From Rhyacophila brunnea (Eukaryota > Arthropoda > Insecta > Trichoptera > Rhyacophilidae), in the NCBI GenBank assembly GCA_022495005.1, contig JAGYXB010000275.1:310001-374000 (forward strand): DNA of 64,000 nt, read 5' to 3'. Positions within the stretch are counted from its first letter, which is position 1. Each line of letters begins with the position of its first letter. Under the pieces are notes generated by a model, which did not search any database, had not been told where the DNA came from, and saw only the letters and a program-made list of their open reading frames with translations. Of the stretch, positions 35,487 to 47,389 are shown piece after piece. The position numbers and the translations under genes were made by a program.

Positions 35487-36161
35487 ATGATTTATTGACT
35501 AAACTGGCGCTAAGGTCCATTTAGGTCCATGGCCGACTGCACAACCATCCTCCAGACGTCTCTGTCCAGAGCTTCTCTTTTCCAGTCGGTCACACCCAGC
35601 TTCGCTGCATCCCTGCTGACGGCGTCCGACCATCTCTTCTGAGGTCGGCCTAGAGGCCGGATACCCACTGGGACTCCCTTGTAGACCCTGTAGAGAGCTC
35701 TGCTTTCTTCGCACCTTACAACGTGACCGGCCCATCTCAGCCTTCTTGCCCTCACAATATTTCTGATTTTCGGCTTGAAAGACTCGTTAAGTTCGGCATT
35801 CTTACGAATGCGCCACCCATGGTTCTCTTTAATTGGTCCAAGTATTCTTCGGAGAATTATGTTTTCAAATACTTGGATAGCCTTTTCTTGTTTCTCCGTA
35901 ATGCTCCAGGTTTCGCATCCGTAGAGAACTATAGGTTTTACGATCACGTTGTATACCAGACAGCAGTTTGGACCCAAATATGCTCTTCAATGCAAAGAAC
36001 GCTCTATTTCCACTCTTCAGTCGGCAGGCAAGCTCTGTGTCAAGATCATTTTTTTCAGAGATGCCAGTTCCTAAGTACCTAAATTGTGCTACTTTTTCAA
36101 ACATGGAATTGTCAATTACAATATTTCCTGAGTTTCGGGTTTTTCTCGACACTCTTAGGTA
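35487..36161 (-). mobile_element. 5'-truncated non-LTR retrotransposon
   Basis: A 15-bp target duplication, AAACGTTGATGGGTG, flanks the element at 35472-35486 and 36162-36176. The element reads on the minus strand and keeps only the 3' part of the reverse transcriptase. Its 3' end has AATAAA followed by TCATCA, a short-repeat tail rather than a long poly-A. The arrangement is that of a standard 5'-truncated target-primed insertion. Confidence 0.9.
35510..36152 (-). pseudogene. Reverse transcriptase C-terminal part, frameshifted
   Basis: Two overlapping minus-strand frames make up one broken protein. The upstream frame (36152-35865) carries FEKVAQFRYLGT and LACRLKSGNRAFFALKS. The downstream frame (35977-35510) carries KPIVLYGCETW, RRILGPIKEN, RRLRWAGHVVR and GRPQKRWSDAV. 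These are the landmarks, in order, after the RT palm in a very common arthropod non-LTR family of RTE-like or related type. The catalytic FADD-type motif and the endonuclease are absent. A frameshift near 35940 separates the parts, so it is inactive. Confidence 0.9.
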
Positions 36162-36176
36162 AAACGTTGATGGGTG

Positions 36177-37083
36177 GTGGATAATATATATATTTGTTGC
36201 TCTGCAGTGCAGTTTTTCACTGAAAATGTAACTGTAGAAATGTAGAAAACGTAAATAAATAACTGTATTTAAAAATTAATTTATCATAGAATTGTAACTT
36301 AGATTCAATAACAATAAGACACCGATATATTACAATACCAACATATATTTATGCATATATATAATTAGCGCTGTTAGAAGACATTCCCGAATTGCTTCAG
36401 TCTATAAACTTCTCTCGCAGACAGATGACTGCAGTCATTGTATGTAACCGTAGTTTCTTTTCTCAACCCTTAACCCCAAGACGTTTACTACATTAAAATA
36501 TACGACAGGCACAGGCTACTGTCACTTTTTTCTGTCAAGTATGCTTTAGTGAGTTATTATCATCAAAGTTCGCTAATAAAGCTTTACAATCCCTCACAAC
36601 TGTTGGAAGCTTCTGCGCTTGTAACCCCAGTTTAAAAACTATAAGCCATTAATTAATATTTAGTCTGCTTAACGTCACATTCAACAGACGTATCTGAGTT
36701 CTTCGCGGAAAACACGAAAAGTTGTTAATATTTAGATTGCTTTTAGAGAGAACGTCCCGTGTAAACGGTACACAGCGCTAAAATCAAGAAGGCAAACTCG
36801 CAAACAAAACGTCAAAAGTATCACAAAGTAGCTTATCTAGAATTCCGTTTCGACGATACGTTCCCATATTATTTTTCCAGCATACAGTCACGATCGTAAC
36901 TTCTACCCTTTAATTATTTTAGTCAGGAGTTCTAATTTAGTGCAACAGCAACACTAACTAGGTATTTATTTTTGACTAACAATGCTAGTTGTGTGTAGTC
37001 GATATTATAATAATTAATTTAACTACGGAACACAGTAAAAATGTATACATAAGTATTAAATTACAAATTACAACTCAGAAAAA
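36177..37083. other. AT-rich DNA, part possibly non-repetitive
   Basis: The stretch 36370-36720 is less biased than the flanks and not repeated in the window, but no reading frame or site supports a function. Confidence 0.35.
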
Positions 37084-37125
37084 TATATACCTAACCTCTA
37101 TAAAAAACAAATGAAAAAACGTCCA

Positions 37126-37200
37126 GCGGAATTCGAACCCAAGCCCCCGGGATTCACGCCCGTGTGCCCTAGCAACTAAGCTTTGTGCGTCATAACTAAT
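37126..37200 (-). pseudogene. tRNA-like sequence, probable SINE head
   Basis: Read on the minus strand it has an A-box-like GCTTAGTTGCTAGGGC and a B-box-like GGGTTCGAATTCC, the internal RNA polymerase III promoter spacing of a tRNA. The anticodon stem is imperfect. It is probably the head of a tRNA-derived SINE rather than a working tRNA. Confidence 0.5.
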
Positions 37201-37394
37201 TGGTATGAAATGAACTAGTAGTTTTTTTATAATTCTCTTTGAAGCGCTTTCTAAATTAGGATTTTTTGGCAGTCAGTTTTTGTATTTTAAATTATAAATC
37301 AAAGCATTTATTTATTACCTTAATTACTAACCAGTGTCAGGATCTCTCTAAATTTTAGTTATAAAGCACTTGCACTTACTTTAATAAACATTTT

Positions 37395-37554
37395 TTTATT
37401 CAACGAATAAATTCACAAGATTTAACAATTCATTATTGAAGATACACAATTTTATTTAAGAACACGTCAGAAAGATAATATACAACCAATAAAAAGATAT
37501 ACGACGCGCAGCGGGATCCGAACCCGCGTCTCTGTGAATTATTCGTTGAATAAA
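37395..37554. mobile_element. Short TIR element with a tRNA-like B box
   Basis: TTATTCAACGAATAAATTCAC on the left is mirrored by GTGAATTATTCGTTGAATAA on the right, bounding about 160 bp. Inside, on the minus strand, CGCGGGTTCGGATCCCGC resembles a tRNA T-arm. A single end of the same repeat occurs at about 28656-28682. It could be two facing SINE-like pieces or a MITE. Confidence 0.5.
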
Positions 37555-38262
37555 ACGAAATACTATTTTAGATCCTATGCGAAGCATGTGGGCCTCCACA
37601 GACAGGGTCGTTTTAAGCAAGTGCGAGGTCCGATTAGAGGTGTGCGCGAGGACCCTATATATCGGTCACGATTATTATTTTCCACTCCAAAAACGGTTGA
37701 CGACCCCTCACCCCCTAACCACTACGGATTACTATCAGTGTGAATATTTTGATTGAAAACCCTATTTTTAAATCTTCTACAACAAATTATCGATTACATA
37801 ACAATTTATAGGACATTTTGATAATATGATTATTTCTACCTGTGTCAAAATTTCTTTCTTCCTTCTTTATCGGCAAAGTAGTTATAATCTAAATTTATAC
37901 TTCTAAGTTTTCCCGAGAATTCGATGATTCTATTGCACTGTTTATTTAAATATATTATGACATTTGTACAAATCCATCATGGACGAAAAAATGTATACTT
38001 ACCGTTTTCAGATGGCAGAAAAGCTTTAAGACCGAATAACATGTTGTTTGATCAGCATTTCGATAATCATCATCAACTTAATCTCCACAAATCGTTTTTA
38101 CATATTAAATTATGACGACGATTGATATCGACGCCAACTTTCAAATAATAACGTATAGTTAAAAATGTTTAAAATAAATCTATCTCTGATTGGGCGGGAT
38201 TTTTGCGGAATGGAATTCCCTGTCGTATCATATTAGGGACGCAAAATGTACGTTTCTAATGC
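37555..38262. other. AT-rich DNA without recognised genes
   Basis: The plus-strand frames 37534-37743 and 37924-38115 are short and show no domain. Confidence 0.45.
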
Positions 38263-38266
38263 TTAA

Positions 38267-38629
38267 GGCTATACTTGAGTTGAGACATTGTCTAAAAAGA
38301 TCGTAGCTAGGCAATGCGCGGATTGTGCAAATGACGCGTGCCGAACGAAATATAATTTGTCATAAAAATCCAATATGCGTCCATTTAATGTTATGTTTAT
38401 TGTTATATTACTAATAATAATAGTATATTCATTGACATGTTTTCTTTTTCAAGTACATGCGGAACGTTTTTTAGTGATCTTTACACGATTTAAGAATATA
38501 TTCCTCAACGCCATCACAAAACAAATTGACGTGCTCACACATCGACTATCAGTCTCCGATTGGCGACGACTGCGAAATTTCGTTCCACCTACTGTTGAAA
38601 ATTATTTGCCGTTTCACTTATGTATGCTC
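38267..38629 (-). mobile_element. TTAA-flanked MITE, family B copy 3
   Basis: TTAA flanks both sides (38263-38266 and 38630-38633). It is inverted relative to the copies at 6254 and 23272. The frame that starts MRPFNVMF lies on the plus strand here (38375-38644) and runs 89 codons, leaving the element at its end. Confidence 0.88.
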
Positions 38630-38633
38630 TTAA

Positions 38634-40495
38634 GTGGAGTGTGATAGTGTTTTACAAGCTTTCACCGCGAAAATTACGCACTGTAACGCTAATTCGCAGT
38701 CTGTGTGTTACCAATATTACGTATGTACAATAAGTAAAGAGTTCTGAAACTATCATTACTTATCATCAATGCATGAACTTCAACATCTAGGCTAAGGCCC
38801 GTAATCCCACATTTCCACCATTCCTACCAATCCATACAGTCCATTAAATTTACAGCCACAGTTTATAAGTTATAACATTTTTTTTAAACCATTACCGATA
38901 TTTAATTTAACCAAAATTAAACTGATTATCGAATATACCCGAATTGGTAGAAGTATTGTGTTTCTTTTTACATTGAATGATCATAGTGATAATATTTTTT
39001 AAAAACACGCAAGACTTTTCATCCACTACATTACTTACTAGGTGTAAAAATCCCAAAGTGCTTTCAAAAATATTGTACAATACAAATAAGTGAACGTCAT
39101 ATTCGTTTTGTTGAAGAAGCGTATCTGTTTTGACATGCAGAACTGATTTCGAAAAATGACGTCAATTCTGCCTCTCTGTGTTCCTTTGCAAAAAATATAT
39201 ACAATATATCTGACAGGTCATGTTTTCTTTTATGTTTCCACAAAAATACGCTAGGCATACTTTATAAGACGTCTCCGTGAATAATTTAAATATTCTATTC
39301 TCCCCGTACCTACTATTAATCCTTTTCAACATTTTTGCCATATATAGAAATATGTATGTTGGGCATAATGCGTAAGGATTACACAAAAATTATTAACGAA
39401 ACAGACTACAGTAATGGATGGGTTCATACGTCAAAGTGTTTTTACGGATGAAATTAATGGACACATCAAATTATCTATAACTGAGTCATATAATAAAAAC
39501 AACACATTCGTCATAATTACATTTAATTACAAAACTATTCATAATTAAACAGATACCTAATTAACGTTTACCTACACAATGAAAAGAGATAACAGTGTAT
39601 AAATAATATCTGCACCTGAGGGCCTTTTTAATTATCTTAGTCCAAAAATCACACTTTCAGGAAAACGCAATTTATGATTTTTCACTTGGGTTTACTTAAG
39701 ACTTTGTGGCTTTAGAAATTTTAGGTTTATTTTATGAATTCTGAAAGGTATCAAAACGATACTTATCTCATTCTCGGTCATGAGTTATAGATATAATACA
39801 CCAAGTCAGAATAGATCAATTGAAAATGAGGTATCTTTTAGTATAAAATTTGCACTGACTGGCAAAGTTGTAGGACATTATCGTATGTTATGAAGTAATA
39901 CAATTATTATAGATAGAACGACTGTGTTGATTCTCGGAATCGGGTGAAATCCTCTGGCAAACTATTTTGTCATACTTCTGTGTAGCAAGACTACATCTGT
40001 TTATTTAACTGCTAGCATTAATTTTGTGTTCCCTATCATACATTTGAACCATCAAAGACTAGCCATCATGCCCATATAACATGTTAAGTAGTGTTACCGT
40101 CGTAACAACACATCGGTAAGACATGTGAAACGATGTATTATTGTAATCATGATTAATTGACCAAAGCAGAGCCAGTTTTTTTTTAATTCGAGCTTTTTAG
40201 ATAGGCTCGCTGTGCTCCATCGAAGGCAGCTAACATACCTGCTTATACCTGAGAAGAGATCAATAATTGTCTTTCAACCAAGCTAACGAGCATCCGTTTC
40301 AAAATGTAACGTCTCCAAGATTCTGGAGGAAAGGGAGCGTATTGTAATCTCGAGCCCCTTTCAATGAGTTAAAAATCAACTCCACAACCATTATAATTAT
40401 CATGTAAATGTGCTTTGTCGAATGTGTAAATTGGTATTGAATTAAATGTTTTCGGTTGGAGTTTTCTACCGTTTACCGTAAATTACCATAAGTCC
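38634..40495. other. AT-rich DNA without recognised genes
   Basis: A moderately GC-richer patch at 40190-40360 is unassigned. No domain, RNA gene or repeat boundary is seen. Confidence 0.45.
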
Positions 40496-41028
40496 TAGGC
40501 ATAAAGCCCACCAAAGCGGCGCTCGGTGCGCTCTCTACGAAGTAGGCCCCCTCCCACCCGCGCATCACCCTTCACCTATGTAATAAGGGGCTCAAGAAGC
40601 ACAAAATAATTAATATTATCAGCGTCTCTCATAACAAAGCAATAAAAATATTATTAAATTTCTCGGGGCTTGTAATTAATATTCATGATGACATCATTCT
40701 ACCAGCGAAATATCGGACACGTAATAACTAAACAATGACTTCACTGTTATTAAATATTGCCTTCTCGCCCGTCTATCGACGACGCTTCCAGGAGCGTGAT
40801 TTTGCTTGCCGTGTTCAATGAATGGACTACGTTGTATTTTCGTTAATTCGTATCGCTGAGAAGCCAAAAAACGATGAATCATGGGGCAGGCGGGCACAAT
40901 GCGTCGTCAAATCCAGTGTGCGCTGGCGTATTTGATTACGTTGTATTTTCGATGATTTACGCGCCACTTGTGAAATTTTGCGCGAGAGGCCCCACTCGCT
41001 GCGTTAAGTGGGTTTTACGCCCTAGAGT
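40496..41028 (+). mobile_element. Inverted-repeat DNA element, family A copy 2
   Basis: This copy is closely similar to 122-611. It starts GGCATAAAGCCCACC and ends with the inverted partner GTGGGTTTTACGCCC. It carries about 30 extra bases at about 40680-40710. CTA occurs at both outer edges, so a 3-bp duplication is possible but not convincing. The minus-strand frame (40694-40897) shares RYELTKIQRSPFIEHGK with the other copy. Confidence 0.72.
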
Positions 41029-42869
41029 AACAGTAGTTACTTCACTGTTTTGGTCTCTACGTAGACAATTAATATTTTACGAAAACTGTGTAACTGAGTG
41101 TGAAGAATCTTAGTTGAATTGAAAATGGGATGGTGTAGACTTAGTTTAGACTGTTTAGAGTGTTGTACACGGTTACCATACATTTACGACGTCGAAAATA
41201 AAGAGCTAAACAAAAAGTGTCTCTTCTATCACATATAGGTACGCTACACACACGTACTTTTTTCATTACTTATGTAAAAAGTACTATTCAGCATAGTGTG
41301 TCCAAACATCATTCCCTGGATTCAATACTTAATTGAAAAAGTATGTTTACTCTGGCAGTTATTTCCGTCCAAGATTCTCTGTACCCGCGTATGCTATGAG
41401 ATTTAAAAGTGAACCTTTAAGTGAGATTAAATCTGTCAAAGTTGGAAACACCATTAAAAAAATCAAGGTCAGAATCGCGATTTCGAAGGTCATGTAGAAA
41501 GAAACATATTATATGTAACTACATACATTCCAAGACGCGAAATCAACCCCACACACACCACGTCTTGACGTGACATAAAATCGATCGACGTTGGATACCG
41601 ACCACCACGTACATAAAATGCGTAGGTTCTTTGAAACGGTTTTCGCCTAATTTAATTAAAGCCCTAAAGTTTTCCAATGCTAAACATTTCAAATTTATGT
41701 AGGAATGCATACATTTCGTACACGTTTATGTACATTATCACGTTTCATTCAAATTTGTTATATAGGTACCTACACACACTGGCAAATAAAGGTATTACGT
41801 TTATTAACGGTATTGTACATATCTGATAAATATTTAATTAACATTAATGTTGATTACAGTAATGACATTAAAAGAGATTGCAGATCCTTAAAGCCTTCTC
41901 CATATGTATTATGGATCATTATCTCAAATAGTCAGAGGGTGCTAAAGAATTCCTAGACAGTGCGACCGATATTTAAAAGTGGTTAAAACAAGTCATTGTG
42001 AAAATGTTAAAATTATAATATATCCATGGCATCAGACAAGTTCATCAAGCACGTATTATCAACGATTGCCAAATTTCACTGTTCTCGTTTCGAAGATAAA
42101 GAATAATATATAGTCTTAAACTAAACGATTATACGGTAAATAAGAAATCGCAACGCTTAAAACTACTTAGTTACGATAAAACAATAATGAATGCATAGTT
42201 TCACAAATTGCATTTAATAAAAAAATGCATATGAAAATATTTTACACTCACAATTCACAATACACTCCAACCTTGTAACCTTTCAATATAATTTTTTATA
42301 TCAATGTATGCAAGCTATGCACACTGTTGGTAAAGGTCGCTATACCTTTCTTAAAGCTTTAGTACCATTGCATGCTCAACTAACGAGGACGAAGATGCAA
42401 ATGCAAGATTTTGTTATTAAGTAATCACTTCAACAGCTGATTCAATCTCAACTAAAAATTAAATTTTAAATCGCACAGCTTACCTACATAGGTACAGAAT
42501 ATCTTGGGTCAAATTACATGCTTTTAGCAAACAGACTCTTTTGATTTAGGTTTCACAGTGGTGGCGAAATGGTCCGTACCGTGCGTATCGGCGACCAAAT
42601 CGTACGGCCGTTAAAACCACAATATACCTATTATAATATGGTTTCTTCGATGTATTTTTTATCGTATACCGGATTAAAAGATGTACTTAGCTGTATTTCA
42701 TCATTATTCATTATTTTCGTGCAAAGACAAAGATTCATTCGAGTGCAAGCATAACGCTTTTTGTAATTTTATTAATTCAATTAAATTCGATGATGAAAAC
42801 CTAGGAGTTTTACTATGTAGTTCCGGAATATTGCAATAACTATATTATATAATTCCAAAGTAAATAAAA
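41029..42869. other. Mostly AT-rich DNA without recognised genes
   Basis: A GC-richer stretch at 41520-41640 (CAAGACGCGAAATC, CATCGATCGACG-like words) is unassigned. The frames 41705-41956 and 42569-42754 show no domain. Confidence 0.45.
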
Positions 42870-43200
42870 ATAATTACAAGATAAAAATAACTTTTGATAT
42901 ACCACATTTTTTAATTTTCTGTTGAATCATATAAACTTGACAATTCTATGTATTAATTTAGGACAAATATGGATTACGGATTTCTTCCGAAATAATTTTT
43001 CATACAAAACAGAATTAGCTGAATTCGATGGCTAAAAGTATTAAAATAATGCATTGGCATCGTGTTCTGATATATTCTAAAAGTTTCAAATGTCTAGCTA
43101 GTCGGGAAGTTAGTTAAAATCGATTGCAAGATTTGTACTGGATAAACAACCACCGGACAAACAAGAATACGAGCTAAGAAAAACGTGGTAAAATAAAACA
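42870..43200 (+). repeat. Dispersed repeat, family F copy 1
   Basis: It shares CATATAAACTTGACAATTC and CTAAAAGTTTCAAATGTC, as well as ACAAACAAGAATACGAGCTA, with 62941-63460. The copies differ by several indels, and the second is longer in its middle. No ends or coding capacity are defined. It is a transposon fragment or an old duplication. Confidence 0.65.
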
Positions 43201-43416
43201 GGTTACTGGTAGTTAAATAGTATTACTACATAGTAGGTATAATACAGCAGACAATTCTCGCTTTAATTTTTTCAAAATGTTCAAGATAAAATATCTTTAT
43301 TTAAAATTCAAATATTATATTTATTGATATATTTTCTCGAGTATCATGAGTATAGTTTTTGTACTAATACAGCTAATAATGCTAAGTAATATATTGCATA
43401 GTTAATTGAATAGCAT

Positions 43417-43694
43417 ATGCAAGGATCAAACAAGATTTTGACTTATATAAAACAATCTTTCCCACAGTGGTACAATACAAAGGTGAAAACATCGGTGGCA
43501 ACTGTCGAACTACTGGACAGGTTCGAAAGAAATATTCTGCGGCGCATATTAAATTTTATAAAGAGCGACTGTATGATCTTTACAAGGATCCTCGACCCGT
43601 CATGGATATCGACATTGGAAAAAAAGGAGTAATCCACGCAAATCAAATTTTGCAGGAGGCACAAAAACGTTTTTGTTATGGTTTTCGGTCATAG
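43417..43694 (+). pseudogene. Decayed non-LTR RT fragment
   Basis: Two overlapping frames carry adjacent parts of one old protein. One reads LLDRFERNILRRIL, and the other continues ERLYDLYKDPRPVMDIDIGK. This resembles 'ERKILRKIYGP...Y.HELYELYKEPDIV..IK' in the post-RT region of arthropod non-LTR elements. A frameshift separates the parts and no RT core is present. Confidence 0.55.
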
Positions 43695-43699
43695 TTAAA

Positions 43700-44332
43700 A
43701 TACAAAAAAGACATAATCTTGAATTGCATGATAATTAATAATTTGGTTTTTATATCCCGAATCTGATATTAATTATTGATTTGATTTAAAAAAAAAAAAA
43801 AAATGATGGTTAAGTCATTTTACCACTTCATTTTCCTCTATTTTTATTTGTCAGCTAAATTTAGATAATACATCGACATTTGCAGCGTACATCCTTTGGA
43901 CACAGCGTGTAGTTAGTACAACGTTATTATGCATTAAAACCTATTTTGAAAAAAACTGAGGGTTACGCCCTTTTTCCTTCTAGAGTCGATATAAAATGCT
44001 CCGAGTGAGATCAGCATGACACCCGAATGAACGACTCAACGAAAATACTCGATGGATGCTCTGGGGATAAAAGCCTCACGGGAAGAGAGAGACTACATGG
44101 GATACTGTGGGGAATGCTGCCAGTGGACAACTGTTAGTAAACAGAGGAGGATACAGTAATATAGTATCGTAGATGCAGTATTTTTACGAGGCTGTGGCGT
44201 CATTGAATAAGAAGAGATTGCCGATTAATTATCCAACAACAAAAAATATCGAAAACTCGCCAATCAAAGAAAAATTGATATATTATTATTATGACTAGTA
44301 TGGACTGGAAAAAAATCCGCATTGACTAGTAA
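43700..44332. other. AT-rich DNA, possibly more LINE debris
   Basis: Near 43990-44230 the plus strand gives scattered residues (for example KPHGKRETTW) that might be a further decayed RT tail. The match is too weak to call. A poly-A run lies at about 43788-43803. Confidence 0.3.
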
Positions 44333-44340
44333 ATTGTACA

Positions 44341-45121
44341 CAGGGATTGTAATACCGAATGAATATATCAATACACATATTTCGGTATTTCTTATTGAAT
44401 ACCGGTATTCGTCCAAACATATTACCTACCTATCAATAAATATAACTACTTATTAAAATTTATTTAAAACACTATTATATAGGAACCCCGAAGAAGATCC
44501 TCGAAGGAAACCCAGGGGAGAAAGGCCAGTGGGAAAGCCACGCACACGATGGGGTGACAACAATCTAAAAGCTGCTAAAAATCATGAACTGGAGGACGGC
44601 GGTGGAGGAGGCCAGGCTCGACTTGAGCTGTAGCGCCATCGAAAAAGAAGAAGAATTTTACAGGAATCTAAAGTACCTAACTACATTTATTATGTTGATC
44701 TTTATAAATATGTTTAGATCATAATACTTTAGAACTGCTAATTTCCGGGTAGGTACAGGAAAATTTCTTTCAATTTCAACGTATGTTGGATGTACTACCA
44801 ACGTTGGTTATTTTCTTTTTCGAAATATTATGTTAACTCATTGTGACAATAATTTTATTAATTATATTTGGGGGATTTTGTTTTAATATTATTTAACTTT
44901 TGATGGTTTTACTCAATATATTTGCGTTTTGACAGCATAAAATTTATACAATTAATAGGTATAAGTTCAATATAGAAGTAAGTATGAAAAATAACATTAA
45001 ATTCATTTCAGAAAAATATAAACATGTATGTTTTCTTAATACTGAAAATACCGGTATTTTGGATTTTTAAACCGGTATTTCGGAGTCGATAAATAATTGA
45101 ATACCGGTATTGCAATCCCTA
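44341..45121 (+). mobile_element. Old hAT-type element with a nested LINE fragment
   Basis: The ends are CAGGGATTGTAATACCG and CCGGTATTGCAATCCCTA. The flanking octamers ATTGTACA (44333-44340) and GTTGCACA (45122-45129) differ by two transitions, consistent with an aged 8-bp target duplication. Subterminal ATACCGGTAT palindromes repeat near both ends. The LINE piece at 44484-44660 lies inside and therefore inserted later. Confidence 0.7.
44484..44660 (+). pseudogene. Non-LTR RT C-terminal tail
   Basis: The plus strand reads RNPEEDPRRKPRGERPVGK, then PRTRWGDNNLKAAKNHE. This matches the 'GKR..GRP..RW.D.....' tail shared by many arthropod non-LTR polymerases. It ends in an AAGAAGAAGAA tail at about 44645-44655, which may be the element's 3' end. 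Only the last 50 or so codons survive. Confidence 0.65.
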
Positions 45122-45129
45122 GTTGCACA

Positions 45130-45957
45130 ACCGTGCCTCATAATATAGAAATTCACAAATAAAATATTAGATTAGCATTCCGGGAAACCTTGAAAGTTTT
45201 CTTGTATTGTATCTCGTATATATACCACTTTCCCGATATTCAGCTTCTAAATCAAAACTTTACCTGTCAGCGGAATATATTATTCTTTTTAAAATAACTC
45301 GATTGTTGAGCAAATCTAAAAGCACTTTTTGTTGTTGTGTGTTTTTTTCAGAGTTTACCCATTTTTGTACGTCGACCGTCGTCAAGATTTTTGTGGTTGT
45401 ACGCTGTATTATAATGTACCTACACTGATTTTAGAAGGTTTTGCGGCCACGCATGTGGTATTCGTAAAGGCATTTTTTTGAGAACCGCAAAGAAAAACTT
45501 CTCAATAATGGGCTCACGTTATTACCTCCCAATTTTTATGAAATCGTTCACTTTGTAATAGTAACATAAAATGTAGTATTTGTGTAGGACCGTAGGTACA
45601 TTTCGACTGACAAACAAAACTATATAAGTAGTAAAAACATGACTGTTAGAATAGTTTCGATCGTCATTTGAAAAAAGAAACGCGCGACACAAATTGTTAT
45701 AGGTACTTACTACTAACTTATTTCGCAATCATCTGCAATATGAATCAAATGAATTCAAAAATATTGTTTTTAAAAACTTTTTAAAATCAGAACCTATAAC
45801 AATTTAATAATGTTTGTAAACAAATTCAGTTAGTTATATATATATATTTATTATTATTTCCTACATTACGATAAATTAGGAGATCCTCTGAGCGAAATTT
45901 AGCCTGCCGACAAGGCTGCTAAGTTTAAAACACACTTAACAACTTTCCCCACTTTTG
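45130..45957. other. AT-rich DNA without recognised genes
   Basis: The last 60 bases before 45958 may be LINE sequence interrupted by the hAT element that follows. The frames 45207-45428 and 45522-45728 are unrecognised. Confidence 0.4.
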
Positions 45958-45965
45958 GCCTAGAC

Positions 45966-46823
45966 CAGTGGTTCCCAAAGTTGACTGGGCTCCGACCCAT
46001 CTAACAAAAATTTCCAATCTTGGGACCCACCTCTTAGCTGTCTTAGAGAAAAGAGGGCATAAATATTGGTAATGCTCAGATTCCCTAGTGGCGAGTCGTG
46101 GAACTACTTAATGCTGTCTTATTTGTTCTAATTGAAATAAAAAAAATATTTTTTATAAGTGTTACCAATATGAATGAAAGACTTGAAATAAGAAACACAA
46201 CTTAAATAAAAAAAAATATTACTTAAATACCTATACCAGCAATGTTTTTTTACAAAGTTATTTCAATGGGAAGGATGTATTTGTTTCTTATTTTTCTTCA
46301 TTACAGTTTTAGCATCAACTTTAGTTACTTTTAATCGCAGTGAGTTTGATATATCCAATTTATTTCGGTATTTAGTTTTAATGTTAACCATAGCCGAAAA
46401 TCCGACATCACATAGATATGAGGTAGTAAAGAGGAGGAGGACTTCCATAGCTTCATCGAACAGGCAAGGATAGTTATCAGCAACTGAGAGCCAGAATTTC
46501 GTTAACTGTTTACGATTGAAACTATTTTTCAGTGACGTATCTTCTGATAAATCAGTGAGTTCTTCACTTGCTTTTGTTGACATACTAGTTGGTAAGTCGA
46601 CTTGAAATTATTATTTTTATAATAATAAATATTGTGATAAAATATTATTATTTTATCACAATATTTTCCGTAACTTAAGTTTTTTCAATTTTTAGGAATT
46701 ATATAAATAGCTGAATGAAATATCAAATTATTTTTTTTAATTCATGTATACAGTGGCGAGGGCCCACGCAATATTCGCTCGCGACCCACTGGTGGGTCGC
46801 GACCCATAGTTTGGGAAAGCCTG
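45966..46823 (-). mobile_element. hAT (Charlie-like) element, internally deleted
   Basis: The ends are CAGTGGTTCCCAAAG and TTTGGGAAAGCCTG, with a perfect 8-bp target duplication, GCCTAGAC (45958-45965 and 46824-46831). The right subterminal region contains paired GGGTCGCGACCCA-like palindromes. The element keeps the 3' part of the transposase gene on the minus strand, and most of the coding region is missing. Confidence 0.93.
46263..46583 (-). pseudogene. hAT transposase C-terminal dimerisation domain
   Basis: The 106-residue frame contains KFWLSVADNYP at residues 29-39, then EVLLLFTTSYLCDVGFSA, then NIKTKYRNKLDISNSLRLK. This order (W...YP, TT.YLCE.GFS, K...RN.L....LR) is the conserved C-terminal dimerisation region of hAT transposases and of domesticated ZBED-like relatives. 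The BED zinc finger and the catalytic DDE parts are absent, so it is a fragment of the element at 45966-46823. The initial methionine is arbitrary. Confidence 0.88.
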
Positions 46824-46831
46824 GCCTAGAC

Positions 46832-47010
46832 AGTCTTCTGTGAGATCGAGATGGTTCACTTCTGTCATCCTCTCAAGGAAATTGTCCCTGAACTTGATCT
46901 TTAAGGTTCTCAACTTTTCGCCACTACTTCCCTTCATACATCACGAAGAGCTACGGCAATGAGTGTATTTATTTCATTCACTGGAAGCAGCCGCCGACAT
47001 CCCGTTATAA
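46832..47010 (-). pseudogene. Probable jockey/R1-like LINE RT fragment
   Basis: The minus strand reads NKTGCIITGCRRLLP, then NEINTLIAVALRD. This resembles the 'R..TG..R.TP...L..L.GI.P...R' block of jockey-like polymerases. It is followed by several stops. The hAT element at 45966-46823 interrupts its downstream side. The match is modest. Confidence 0.4.
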
Positions 47011-47385
47011 TGCAGCCTGTTTTATTGATGGACACATAATGTAACGTGAGGTTACCGCCAAAAGGTGGTAAGTCTCGAAATCATATTATAGAGTAATTGC
47101 AATTTGTCAGTCAATTAATCAGGCACAATGCTAATTTATTTGTGCGTTCTGTGCATGTTCAATATGTTGGATGATCTTGATTTTTTTTCTAGCATACATA
47201 TTTATATAATATATACACATAAGTAATACGTTGATAATTCTAAATACCTAATATATCGACTTACCAACTTTTCGCAGCAACCCCACGAATTATATTGAAT
47301 GGCCGTAATTTTTTTTAGCGTACATTACACATAATCCGTTGTAACTCTAAATACGATCGACTTACCAACTTTTGGTAGCAACACC
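47011..47385. repeat. Imperfect direct repeat of about 100 bp
   Basis: The word ATCGACTTACCAACTTTT, then GCAGCAACCCC or GTAGCAACACC, occurs at about 47254-47286 and 47354-47386. The intervals around both have similar composition. It looks like a local duplication in non-coding DNA. Confidence 0.5.
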
Positions 47386-47389
47386 ACAA

